Source: JAQUGA01 sp038210985 (GTDB lineage: Bacteria > Bacteroidota > Bacteroidia > Bacteroidales > WCHB1-69). Taken from it: a stretch of DNA of 10,528 nt. The stretch is from positions 1-10,528 of the forward strand of contig JBBQWB010000102.1 of NCBI GenBank assembly GCA_038210985.1. Reading direction: 5' to 3'. The notes beneath the pieces were generated by a model that searched no databases, was not told the origin of the DNA, and saw only the letters and a program-made list of their open reading frames with translations. Made by a program: the position numbers and the translations under genes. This document shows positions 1 through 7,527 of this stretch, in pieces (the first letter of the stretch is position 1; each line of letters starts with the position of its first letter).

Positions 1-8
1 TTCATAAT

Positions 9-120
9 TGTAACTTTAGGAGGGAGCAATAATAAGCATTTATTCCATTCAGACGGAAAGGGAGAAATTTTTTCTCTCTTTCTTCTGAAAAAATATTTAT
101 TAGTTTACCCTAAAGTTGCA
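9..120. repeat. Long inverted repeat with nested hairpin
   Basis: Bases 9-20 (TGTAACTTTAGG) pair with 109-120 (CCTAAAGTTGCA) over 12 positions with one G-T wobble. Inside lies a second stem: 50-67 pairs with 71-87, about 17 pairs with one wobble and a small internal loop, closed by a 3-base T loop. The fold is visible on either strand, and neither side carries a clear T-run, so a simple intrinsic terminator is not well supported. It could be a structured RNA, a MITE-like element with short terminal repeats, or the end of something left of the window. No family is recognised. Confidence 0.45.
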
Positions 121-523
121 TTTATTACTTGAATTTAAGAATCAATTAAAAGCTATTTTTTGTTTTTAACAAAAATATGTATTTTTAAATTTAATATTTA
201 GGCTTATCAAAATTGCTAAGTAATAAGCTGTTGATTTAGTTATAAATTTAATAGATGGGTTTTAAGTTAGTTTAATCTTATTTATCAGGTATTTGATGAA
301 ATTATAGAGTGAATAATGCTCATGCTCTAATATTAAAAGTCTTTTAAATAGACGTTTTATTAACAGGTGAATGTTGATTTTTTGCAATTAGTGAAATGTT
401 AAAATTAGTCAAATTAATACATGTTAAAATACAGAGAAAATACCAAGATGATGCTGAAATATATAAAAAAAAAACTTTTTTTTATAAGAATATAGAAAAA
501 AAATTACTTTAGCTAAAAAAAAC
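121..523. other. AT-rich non-coding region upstream of the MFS gene
   Basis: About 400 bases, extremely A+T rich, with no ORF of meaningful length on either strand and no RNA gene recognised. It holds a tandem-spaced direct repeat ATGTTAAAAT at 396-405 and 421-430 (25-base period) and an all-A/T stem-loop at 462-486. No exact TAnnTTTG -7 box was found at a sensible distance from the start codon at 524; the nearest match, TACTTTAG at 505-512, is off by one base and too close to the ATG. Confidence 0.5.
462..486. repeat. All-A/T perfect stem-loop
   Basis: Bases 462-472 pair perfectly with 476-486 (11 A-T pairs, loop AAC). The plus strand has a run of ten A, a C, then eight T, so it would look like a weak bidirectional terminator. 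It lies 37 bases before the MFS start codon and could also be simple low-complexity sequence. Confidence 0.25.
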
Positions 524-1864
524 ATGAATAAAACTATTGAAAATCGCAAAGCTTATTTTTTTTCGTTGGTAGTGCTTGGCTTATTATTTTTCGTTTTCGG
601 TTTTGCAACTTGGATAAACAGCGTATTAATACCTTTTTTAAAAACGGCTTGTAATTTAAGCGATTTTACCGCGTACTTTGTAACTTTTGCATTTTACATT
701 TCTTATTTTGTGATGGCGATTCCTTCCTCTATGATTTTAAAAAAAGTTGGTTTCCGAAATGGTATGAGCTTGGGATTAATGGTTATGGCAATAGGTGCTT
801 TAATATTTATTCCTGCAGCTTTTTCTCGTTCGTATATTTTATTTTTAAGTGGATTATTTATAATGGGAACAGGATTAGCTTTGCTGCAAACTGCAGTTAA
901 TCCATATGTAACAATCATAGGCCCAATTGAAAGTGCAGCTAAGCGCATTAGTATTATGGGAATATGTAATAAAGTTGCTGGTGTATTAGCACCAATAATT
1001 CTAGCTTCCATTGTTTTGCACGATGCTGAAAATATTACTATTCAACTTCAAGAAATAACAAATGCGGCTGAAAAATCTTTACTTTTAGATACATTAGCCC
1101 AACGACTAATTTTACCATACGTTATAATGGCTGCAATTTTATTAGTGTTAGCACTTATGGTTCGCTTAGCAAAATTACCCGAAATTAATCCCGAAGAGGA
1201 AACCATAACACAAAAAAATGAAAATTCACATAAAACTATTTGGTCATATCCACAATTATGGTTGGGAGTTATTGCCCTGTTTTTGTATGTTGGCGTTGAG
1301 GTTATTGCGGGCGATACAATTATTCGATATGGACAGTCGTTGGATGTTGCGATGGAATCGGCAAAATATTTCACTTCCCTAACCTTAGTGGCAATGGTAA
1401 TTGGCTATATCGTTGGAATTGCACTTATTCCTAAAGTAATATCTCAAAAAAATGCATTGATTGCATGTGCAATTTTAGGATTTATTTTTTCAATTTTTGC
1501 CATTTATACTCCCCAAAACTTATTATTGACTATTCCAATGCTCGACTTCATGACCTTAAAGCCAGTTTCACTTACAGTGCCTTATACGGTTCTTTTTGTT
1601 GCATTACTTGGTGTTGCAAATTCCTTGATGTGGCCTGCAATATGGCCCCTTGCATTAGATGGAGTTGGGAAATATTTGAAATTAGGATCTGCACTTCTTA
1701 TAATGGCAATTGCTGGTGGGGCTATTTTGCCTTTAGTTTACGGAATGTTAGCAAGTAATTTTGGCACGCAAAACGCTTATTTAATAAATATTCCTTGCTA
1801 TATATTTATTTTATACTATGCTGCCCATGGTCATTTAATAGGTAAAAAGAAAAGTTTTCACTAA
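524..1864 (+). CDS. FucP/GluP-type sugar MFS transporter
   Basis: This is a 446-residue inner-membrane protein with about twelve hydrophobic segments, the normal size for the fucose:H+ symporter branch of the major facilitator superfamily. The N-terminal half carries the family pattern: WINSVLIPFLK near residue 31, a mid-first-half LFIMGTGLALLQTAVNPYV near 111-129, and a following KRISIMGICNKVAG block near 139-152. Family members import fucose, glucose, galactose or similar sugars with protons; the substrate cannot be read from sequence, so no symbol is given. A charged loop near residues 216-240 separates the two six-helix halves, as expected. The ATG at 524 is preceded by an A-rich stretch and no clear Shine-Dalgarno sequence. 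The next gene on the same strand begins 51 bases downstream behind its own putative promoter, so this gene is probably not functionally tied to the metal module. Confidence 0.88.
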   Translation: MNKTIENRKAYFFSLVVLGLLFFVFGFATWINSVLIPFLKTACNLSDFTAYFVTFAFYISYFVMAIPSSMILKKVGFRNGMSLGLMVMAIGALIFIPAAFSRSYILFLSGLFIMGTGLALLQTAVNPYVTIIGPIESAAKRISIMGICNKVAGVLAPIILASIVLHDAENITIQLQEITNAAEKSLLLDTLAQRLILPYVIMAAILLVLALMVRLAKLPEINPEEETITQKNENSHKTIWSYPQLWLGVIALFLYVGVEVIAGDTIIRYGQSLDVAMESAKYFTSLTLVAMVIGYIVGIALIPKVISQKNALIACAILGFIFSIFAIYTPQNLLLTIPMLDFMTLKPVSLTVPYTVLFVALLGVANSLMWPAIWPLALDGVGKYLKLGSALLIMAIAGGAILPLVYGMLASNFGTQNAYLINIPCYIFILYYAAHGHLIGKKKSFH

Positions 1865-1883
1865 AAACAAAAGTTTTTCAAAT

Positions 1884-1891
1884 TATTTTTG
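1884..1891 (+). promoter_or_regulatory. Putative Bacteroidota -7 box for the metal module
   Basis: TATTTTTG matches the Bacteroidota -7 consensus TAnnTTTG and ends 24 bases before the ATG at 1916, the same geometry seen at ppnP, purN and acpP here. No convincing TTTG -33 element is present 19 bases upstream. The surrounding 1861-1906 also holds small inverted repeats (CTAAAAAC / GTTTTTAG) that might end the MFS transcript. Confidence 0.4.
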
Positions 1892-1915
1892 TCTAAAGGT
1901 TTTTAGAAAGCAAAT

Positions 1916-2377
1916 ATGTTGAAAAAAATAGGAACAAAATTCATTTTTATTTTTCTAACAATAGTTATTATTGTTTCAGGAAGTGGTTTTTTTATTTCCC
2001 AACATCTATGTCACGAATGTGGTAAATCCGATTTCTATTTTTTTGAAAAAGCCCACTGTTGTTGTACCGATCATCAGCAAAAACACGTTCATGATAATTT
2101 GTGTTGCGATCATACTTGCCAATCAGTAAATGATTTATACTCGCATCAATGTAAAATTAAAACAGCCTATTTTTCTATTCCTTTTTTTCCAATCAAAAAA
2201 GTTAAATTATCCAATTCGATAATTTCTCCATTTTTATCGCAACTTAGTTTAAAAACCATTGCCAAAAAGCCAATTGCAAAATTGTTTGATTTTTTGGCTC
2301 AAAAGGAATCCCCTCCATTATTGCTTTTTAAAAACGATTTTATTTCTGTTTCGCAACAGCGAATTTATTATTGTTGA
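1916..2377 (+). CDS. Cys/His-rich exported small protein, HYC_CC_PP-like
   Basis: A 153-residue protein with a hydrophobic N-terminal segment (about 8-27; signal peptide or membrane anchor), then a segment dense in metal ligands. Cysteines are at 32, 35, 48, 49, 50, 63, 64, 68 and 79, with histidines at 30, 33, 47, 53, 57, 59, 66 and 77. A late Pro-Pro pair (133-134) is followed by LLLFK, and the chain ends in Cys. This order (H-x-C near the start, paired Cys, then PP) fits the small Bacteroidota family named HYC_CC_PP, which I recall beside TonB receptors and HMA proteins. Its biochemical role is not established to my knowledge; binding or shuttling of a soft metal in the periplasm is inferred from the ligands and neighbours. 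The TonB receptor gene starts 79 bases downstream on the same strand. Confidence 0.72.
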   Translation: MLKKIGTKFIFIFLTIVIIVSGSGFFISQHLCHECGKSDFYFFEKAHCCCTDHQQKHVHDNLCCDHTCQSVNDLYSHQCKIKTAYFSIPFFPIKKVKLSNSIISPFLSQLSLKTIAKKPIAKLFDFLAQKESPPLLLFKNDFISVSQQRIYYC

Positions 2378-2456
2378 TTTTTTTAAAAGTTTACAGAAGT
2401 TTTATAGAAACAAATTCTGTTTCAGATGTAATATATTAATAATCAGCAATTAAATC

Positions 2457-4679
2457 ATGAAATCAAAAATATTATTTACCATTTTGGTGTTTTTTAATAC
2501 CTGCTTTTTAGCAATCTCTCAAACTCAAATTAGTGGAACCGTTTACGAGTTTTCCGAACATAATAAAAAAATGCCTTTACCTGGTGCAACACTTCATTGG
2601 CTTGGTAGTTCTGAAGGTACTTCTACCAATGCAGATGGAAAATTTAAACTATCTAAAATAGATGGAATAAATAAACTTGTTGTACAACATGTATCTTATC
2701 CAACCGATACATTAATTATTTCGGATGATAAAACAATCGTTTCGATTTTGTTAACAGGTGGGCATACTTTAAATGCAGTTACTATTAAAAGTTCCGAAGG
2801 GATGTTAGTTTCGGTAAAGCCTATTGCTGCTCAAATAATTACAATTGATGGATTACGTAAAGCCGCTTGTTGTAATTTAGCCGAAAGTTTTGAACAAACT
2901 GCAAGTGTGGATATGGAATATAGCGATGCAGTTTCGGGAGCAAAGCACATCCAAATGCTGGGTCTTGCCGGAATTTATACTCAAATATTACTCGAAAACG
3001 TTCCATTTATTCGTGGATTATCAAGTCCATTTGGGTTTGGTTTTGTTCCAGGTTCGTGGATGGAGTCGATTATGATTTCCAAAGGAACATCTTCGGTTAT
3101 AAATGGTTATGAGTCTATTACAGGGCAAATTAACGTGGAGTATAAAAAACCTGAGTCGAATACCGAACGTCTGTTTTTAAATTTATATGCCGACCATATG
3201 GGAAAAGGTGAAATAAATTTCAATACGGTTCAGTCGATTAACGAAGATGTTCACACGATGTTGCTTATTCATGCGGGTAAACAAATTATGATGAACGACA
3301 ATAATCACGATGGATTTATGGATACACCTTTAAGTAACCAAATAAATATATTAAACCGTTGGGATTATCATGTGCCAAACAAAGTAGAAGGAAAAACATC
3401 CATAAGCTATGTGTGGGAAAACAGGGAAGGTGGCGAAATGAATTTTAATCGCAAAACCGACTACATGACAAACAATCATTATGGTTTTGGAACCGATAAT
3501 AAACGATTAAATTTTACCACAAAAAACGGCTTCTTTTTTAAAAAAGATGGCAGAAGTTTAGGAACAATTGTATCCTTAACACACCACGAAGCAACTTCTT
3601 TTTTTGGATTGAGAAAGTATGATGCGAATCAAAACAGCGCATACATCAATTTAATTTTTGAAGAATACATAGGAAAAACAAAAAAACATAAATTAAATTT
3701 CGGAAGTAGTTTTCAATATGATGCTTACCAAAATATTCTTAACGACAGTACTTTTGATAATATCGAATCTGTTCCAGGTGTTTTTGCACAATATACTTTT
3801 AATTATAATGATAAGTTTGTTGCTATAGCAGGATTTAGGAGTGATTTTTTTAATGGCGAACAGGTTTTTTTAACCCCACGTTTGCATTTTAAATGGGCAA
3901 TTACTCCACATTTGTCGATGCGAGGAACTGCTGGTAAAGGATTTCGTTCGCCTCAAATTTATGCCGAGCAAATTGCAGTTATGGCTAGTTCTCGGAAATT
4001 CAATTTTCTCGAAAAAATCAATCCTGAAGAAGCTTGGAATGCAGGGATTAATTTAACTTCTACTTTTGAAATGAATAAAAAAGATGCTAGCATTTCGTTG
4101 GATTATTATCGAACCGAATTCATCAATCAAGCAATCATCGATTTGGATCAAAATCCTGGCTATGCTGTTATTTATAATTTAGATGGTTATTCGTACTCGA
4201 ACAGTACGCAAATTGAATCGATTTTGTATCCTTTAAAAGATTTTGAGCTAATTTTAGCTTACCGTTTTAATGATGTTCATCAAACAATTGGCAACAAATT
4301 ACGCAAAAAACCGATGACATCGCAACACAAAGCATTGATAAACCTAGGCTATTCGACAAAATATGAAAGATGGCGTTTCGATTTTACAGCTCAATGGCAT
4401 GGTAGCATGAGATTGCCCGAAACATCTTCTAATCCAGTGGAATATCGACTTGCAGAGAGATCTCCAGATTATTATTTATTTAATGCTCAAATTACTCGTA
4501 AAACAAAATTTATCGATTACTATGCTGGAATTGAAAATATTGGTGATTTTAAACAATCAAATCCAATTATTTCTGCCAATAATCCATTCGGTTCTTATTT
4601 CGATTCTTCCATTATTTGGGGACCAATTAAAGGACGAATGTTTTTTGCTGGAATAAGATATACTTTACATAAAAAATAA
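2457..4679 (+). CDS. TonB-dependent outer-membrane receptor, metal-linked type
   Basis: A 740-residue outer-membrane transporter. The signal peptide covers about 1-21, ending near AISQ. Residues about 24-100 form a carboxypeptidase-regulatory-like beta domain (ISGTVYE, PLPGATLHWLG, TNADGKFKL), as is common in Bacteroidota receptors. The plug follows at about 105-230 (AQIITIDGLRK, LAESFEQTASVD, ILLENVPFIRG, MISKGTSSVINGYESITGQINV), and the rest is the 22-strand barrel. The length is complete, and the C-terminus ends in a strand (MFFAGIRYTLHKK). The plug holds an adjacent Cys-Cys pair at 138-139 next to the segment normally important for gating, unusual for sugar or siderophore receptors. It takes energy from TonB-ExbBD to import a substrate; a metal or metal complex is inferred because a Cys/His-rich protein gene precedes it and an HMA carrier gene starts four bases after its stop. 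Confidence 0.88.
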   Translation: MKSKILFTILVFFNTCFLAISQTQISGTVYEFSEHNKKMPLPGATLHWLGSSEGTSTNADGKFKLSKIDGINKLVVQHVSYPTDTLIISDDKTIVSILLTGGHTLNAVTIKSSEGMLVSVKPIAAQIITIDGLRKAACCNLAESFEQTASVDMEYSDAVSGAKHIQMLGLAGIYTQILLENVPFIRGLSSPFGFGFVPGSWMESIMISKGTSSVINGYESITGQINVEYKKPESNTERLFLNLYADHMGKGEINFNTVQSINEDVHTMLLIHAGKQIMMNDNNHDGFMDTPLSNQINILNRWDYHVPNKVEGKTSISYVWENREGGEMNFNRKTDYMTNNHYGFGTDNKRLNFTTKNGFFFKKDGRSLGTIVSLTHHEATSFFGLRKYDANQNSAYINLIFEEYIGKTKKHKLNFGSSFQYDAYQNILNDSTFDNIESVPGVFAQYTFNYNDKFVAIAGFRSDFFNGEQVFLTPRLHFKWAITPHLSMRGTAGKGFRSPQIYAEQIAVMASSRKFNFLEKINPEEAWNAGINLTSTFEMNKKDASISLDYYRTEFINQAIIDLDQNPGYAVIYNLDGYSYSNSTQIESILYPLKDFELILAYRFNDVHQTIGNKLRKKPMTSQHKALINLGYSTKYERWRFDFTAQWHGSMRLPETSSNPVEYRLAERSPDYYLFNAQITRKTKFIDYYAGIENIGDFKQSNPIISANNPFGSYFDSSIIWGPIKGRMFFAGIRYTLHKK

Positions 4680-4683
4680 AATC

Positions 4684-5043
4684 ATGAAAACAAAAGCAAT
4701 ATTATTATGTATAGTTGTTCTATTTGGAATAACAGCAGTTTTTGCTCAACAAAGTAAGTTCGAAACTATAAAAATTAAGACTTCGGGACAATGTTCGAAG
4801 TGTAAAGAACGCATCGAAAAGGCATTGGTTTTTGAAAAAGGGATAAAGAGTGCAGATTACGATGTTGAAACAGCAGTGGTAACGGTAAAATATAATAGTA
4901 CAAAAACTACATCCGAAAAAATCAAAATCGTAATAACCAAATGCGGTTATGATGCGGATGAGATGAAAGCCGATGATGCTGCATATCAAAAGCTTCCAAG
5001 TTGTTGTAAAAAACCAGATGATCCAAATCACCAAAAACATTGA
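4684..5043 (+). CDS. Exported HMA-domain heavy-metal-binding protein
   Basis: A 119-residue protein with a signal peptide (about 1-21, cleavage after VFA). A single heavy-metal-associated domain spans about 26-93: the ligand loop is GQCSKCKERIE with Cys37 and Cys40, and the fold ends with ITKCGYDADEM, as in MerP/CopZ-like carriers. The C-terminal tail adds a Cys-Cys pair (107-108) and histidines at 116 and 119, which may supply extra ligands. The CxxC loop of such domains typically binds Cu(I), Hg(II), Zn or Cd. Export places it in the periplasm or on a membrane surface, where it could take metal from the TonB receptor. The ATG lies four bases after the receptor stop, so the two are almost certainly co-transcribed. 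The metal identity is inferred, with copper most likely. Confidence 0.87.
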   Translation: MKTKAILLCIVVLFGITAVFAQQSKFETIKIKTSGQCSKCKERIEKALVFEKGIKSADYDVETAVVTVKYNSTKTTSEKIKIVITKCGYDADEMKADDAAYQKLPSCCKKPDDPNHQKH

Positions 5044-5101
5044 TGATGCTTTGATTTTTTTGATACAATTATTGTTTAACCAAAGGGATAAATAATGATT
5101 T

Positions 5102-5135
5102 TTTTAAGCTTATTCAAGTTTTCATAGGCTTAAAA
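5102..5135 (+). terminator. Possible weak terminator of the metal module
   Basis: TTTTAAGC (5102-5109) pairs with GCTTAAAA (5128-5135) over eight bases across an 18-base loop, about 60 bases after the HMA stop codon. The stem is short, the loop is long, and only a modest T-run follows at 5142-5146. Confidence 0.22.
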
Positions 5136-5164
5136 TAGTGCTTTTTAAAGATGGTTTATGTATT

Positions 5165-5205
5165 TAGTTCTAGCAAGCAAACTTAGCGTTTACTTGCTAG
5201 AACTA
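5165..5205. terminator. Strong stem-loop between convergent operons
   Basis: Bases 5165-5177 pair perfectly with 5193-5205 (13 bp including TCTAGCAAG / CTTGCTAGA). After one mismatch, four more pairs (5179-5182 with 5188-5191) close a five-base loop. It sits between the stop of the plus-strand metal module (5043) and the stop of the minus-strand sigma operon (5234), the right place for a bidirectional terminator. No U-tract follows on either strand, so it may instead be a mobile hairpin repeat. Its left half resembles the outer edge of the repeat at 8151-8381 (16 of 20 bases). Confidence 0.5.
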
Positions 5206-5233
5206 TGTAACAATGTTGTGTTTGTATTTTAGA

Positions 5234-6193
5234 TTATAAACCAATTCCTATTCTTAAAGCTGGAAAAAACTCTGTAAAATCGCCGGATAAATACAGTTGT
5301 GGAGAAACCGAAATATATTTTCCTAAATCCCAATTAAATCCAAATTTAAAGGTGTTTTCTTTAAACAGATTACCATGTTTGGAAACGAGATAACCGAGTT
5401 CCAATCCAACCCAGTTTTCTACTCTAGGACTATTCGAAGAATTATATCTATAACCAATATTTAAAAATCCGTTTGCATTAATTTTCGAATTCTCTCCAAA
5501 ATTAGTCAAATGATTATACGAAAGATAATACTGATTTTTCCATAAACCTTTCTTATTCAAAACAATCCCCAACTCAGCAGAAATATCTAATACAGGTTGA
5601 TTTTTTATTAAATTTAAACCAACTCCTCCTTTTAACGTTAAAATATCCGTGTGTCCAATATTTTTGTCGAGCTGCTTATTAAAAATCAGATTTTCCCCTT
5701 CATAGGTATAGTTGAAAAACCTTGAATTTTTATGTTTTCGAGAATTTGTACTGTCAATTACTTCTTTTATACAATGGATGAGACTGTCTGAAATTAACTT
5801 TTCAATTTCATTGAATTGAATTTTTAAGTTGTAGCTTGAGGATTTTATATGACATTGATTTTTAAATTCTATTATTGAATGTTTATCTTTTCCCCAAATT
5901 ATTTTGCCAACTGGATTTGTTGAGTTGATTGACAATAAGTTGTCTGGCTCGTAAATAATTAAATATGCTGTCTTTTCAGGAATATCTTTCATGACCTTAA
6001 GAATAGATTGCATATTTTTTAAATCCTTTTCAATAGTAATAGCTAAATTGTTGTAATCATATATAGCCATGTTAAGTTCAAGATTACTGTTTATTTGTAA
6101 ATAAATTGAATCGAGTACATGTTTTTGACCATATGTAGTTGTGCCAATGAATAATAACAATGTTAGTTTGATTATACTTTTTAAATTTTTCAT
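5234..6193 (-). CDS. Exported protein with probable C-terminal beta-barrel
   Basis: A 319-residue protein of unrecognised family. A clear signal peptide (about 1-22, ending TTTYGQ) sends it across the inner membrane. The middle part (about 25-165) is soluble-looking, with alternating hydrophobic/charged segments. From about residue 180 to the end the sequence becomes a series of short amphipathic strands rich in Gly, Asn, Tyr and Leu with turns (VGLELGYLVSKHG, FKFGFNWDLGKY, VSPQLYLSG), and it ends in LRIGIGL, suggesting a small outer-membrane barrel. It is the last gene of the sigma operon, 23 bases after the anti-sigma-like gene, so it may be the sensed or protected envelope component. Function is unknown. 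Confidence 0.68.
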   Translation of the reverse strand: MKNLKSIIKLTLLLFIGTTTYGQKHVLDSIYLQINSNLELNMAIYDYNNLAITIEKDLKNMQSILKVMKDIPEKTAYLIIYEPDNLLSINSTNPVGKIIWGKDKHSIIEFKNQCHIKSSSYNLKIQFNEIEKLISDSLIHCIKEVIDSTNSRKHKNSRFFNYTYEGENLIFNKQLDKNIGHTDILTLKGGVGLNLIKNQPVLDISAELGIVLNKKGLWKNQYYLSYNHLTNFGENSKINANGFLNIGYRYNSSNSPRVENWVGLELGYLVSKHGNLFKENTFKFGFNWDLGKYISVSPQLYLSGDFTEFFPALRIGIGL

Positions 6194-6216
6194 GTCTTAT
6201 AATATTTAATTTAGAT

Positions 6217-6858
6217 TTATAGTTTTGTTGTAAATCCTGATATTTCGTTGTTTAATTGATCTTTAGCTCCACCAAACCGTATTCTGAATCTATTTTTTTT
6301 CTCCTGTTTTAAAGGTTCATTGTTGCTAATGAAAATTTCAGTTTTATAAATATTTTCGGTTGTTTGCAACGCCAAATCTAAAGGATTTTTGCTCTGATTT
6401 AGGGTTGTTGATTCATTCGTCGGATCTTTTTCAATATACGTAATTTGTTGAACATAAACAGTATCCGTAATATTTTTTGTTATTACAAGTGGTTGTGATA
6501 CTAAAATTTTTTCACGAATAAAAATTGTGTCATTTTCATTGATTTCTGTGCTTCCCAATTGTTTTAATTTTGAAATATTTTTATTCGCTTCTAATTTTAA
6601 AGTTTTATTTACTTCAATTAGTGTGTTTATTTTGTTTCGGTAGTTAATTACAATAACAGTAAAAGCGGTAATGCCAATAAAAAGCAAAATACAAGCTGCT
6701 GACAATAAACGGAAAAATATTAGTTTGGGATGATTTTGCTTTTTGATTTGAATGTTATTCCATATTCTATCTTTAGCACTATTTGCCTCCAAACTGTAAA
6801 AGTCTTCCGACTCGTGTATGGCTTTTTGTATGGCTGAATCTATGTTATGAGTTTTCAT
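6217..6858 (-). CDS. Single-TM anti-sigma-like membrane protein
   Basis: A 213-residue protein with about 45 cytoplasmic residues, one transmembrane helix (about 46-72), a Lys/Asn/Leu-rich probable coiled coil (about 73-102) and a periplasmic tail containing ITDTVYVQQ. This topology, and its position directly behind an ECF sigma gene that it overlaps by 14 bases (6845-6858), fit an anti-sigma factor or partner that holds the sigma factor at the inner membrane. No zinc-binding HxxxCxxC anti-sigma motif and no FecR domain is visible, so the assignment rests on context. The overlap suggests translational coupling and matched stoichiometry. A downstream effect on the exported protein at 5234 is likely because the genes are nearly contiguous. 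Confidence 0.62.
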   Translation of the reverse strand: MKTHNIDSAIQKAIHESEDFYSLEANSAKDRIWNNIQIKKQNHPKLIFFRLLSAACILLFIGITAFTVIVINYRNKINTLIEVNKTLKLEANKNISKLKQLGSTEINENDTIFIREKILVSQPLVITKNITDTVYVQQITYIEKDPTNESTTLNQSKNPLDLALQTTENIYKTEIFISNNEPLKQEKKNRFRIRFGGAKDQLNNEISGFTTKL

Positions 6859-7390
6859 ATTTCTTAATTTTATTTATTTTTTCAATAATGTTAATCCTTG
6901 CCTTTCGTAACTGAGATTTTGAGGTGTTTTCCGAAATATTCAACATTTCCGAAATTTCCTTGTGAGAGTATCCTTCAATAGCGAATAAATTAAATACCAT
7001 TCGGTAACCATCCGGCATTGTTTCAATGATGGAATAAATCTGTTCAATATCAATATCGGTTAAATCAGTATGGTAGGTCGAGTCAATATCATTTTCCGTC
7101 AATTCAACTTCAAAATTTATTCTGTTTCTAGAGTTTATAAACCGAATCGTTTCATTAATTACAATCGTTTTTATCCATTTAGTCAAGCTGTTGTCGCCCC
7201 TGAATTCAAACTTTTTAATATTGCTAAAAACCTTCGTAAAAGAGATAATAAGAACATCCTCAACATCCTGATGGTTCGTTAACATTCGCATCGATAAATT
7301 GTACATTGGTTTATAATGAGTGTTAAACAAAATGCCTTGAGCAATTTGATCTCCTGATTTACAATGTTTAACAATTTTTTCTGTGTCCAA
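6845..7390 (-). CDS. ECF-type RNA polymerase sigma factor
   Basis: A 181-residue sigma-70-family protein of normal ECF length. Region 2 spans about 18-90: ILFNTHYKPMYNLSMRM, then NHQDVEDVL and FTKVFSNIKKF, then SLTKWIKTIVINE. Region 4 spans about 115-171: IIETMPDGYRMVFNLFAIEGY, then the helix-turn-helix SHKEISEMLNISENTSKSQL and RKAR. It directs RNA polymerase to envelope-type promoters and is presumably restrained by the overlapping downstream membrane protein. The start is TTG (7390): the upstream frame has a stop nearby and no ATG, and the next Met (about residue 29) would remove part of region 2. A 35-codon ORF ends two bases before this TTG. Oddity: at the spot where many ECF factors read DVLQE, this protein reads DVLII. 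Confidence 0.86.
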   Translation of the reverse strand: MDTEKIVKHCKSGDQIAQGILFNTHYKPMYNLSMRMLTNHQDVEDVLIISFTKVFSNIKKFEFRGDNSLTKWIKTIVINETIRFINSRNRINFEVELTENDIDSTYHTDLTDIDIEQIYSIIETMPDGYRMVFNLFAIEGYSHKEISEMLNISENTSKSQLRKARINIIEKINKIKKYENS

Positions 7391-7392
7391 TT

Positions 7393-7500
7393 TTATCGTT
7401 TTAATAATTGTCTATTTGTAATAACCTCTCTTTTTAATTTTAAGTTGCCTGAATAATTTACATTTTCATTAATGGTGTCTTCTAAAAATTGCTTTTTCAT
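7393..7500 (-). CDS. Small 35-residue ORF preceding the sigma factor
   Basis: An ATG-initiated ORF of 35 codons, rich in Lys, Asn, Leu, Glu and Arg (starts MKKQFLEDTI, ends NRQLLKR), with its TAA two bases before the TTG start of the ECF sigma gene. Another 22-codon ORF (7497-7565, minus) overlaps its ATG in an ATGA arrangement. The spacing is what a translationally coupled leader would show and would help explain the weak TTG start. No homologous family is recognised, and an ORF of this length is not rare by chance at this base composition. Confidence 0.25.
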   Translation of the reverse strand: MKKQFLEDTINENVNYSGNLKLKREVITNRQLLKR

Positions 7501-7527
7501 CGTTGCTTTTCAATTTTGAAATCCTCA

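Noticed and set aside
1..523. tRNA, SRP RNA or known riboswitch in the left non-coding region
   Set aside because: No cloverleaf, T-loop GTTCRA, SRP tetraloop signature or known riboswitch core is visible. The only structure is the unassigned inverted repeat and an A/T hairpin.
4720..5040. 106-codon minus-strand ORF opposite the HMA gene
   Set aside because: It is a Cys/Phe-rich shadow of a well-supported HMA-domain gene, with no matching family features.
524..5043. One operon joining the sugar transporter to the metal module
   Set aside because: The 51-base gap holds a consensus-type -7 box and small inverted repeats, and the functions do not match. Read-through remains possible.
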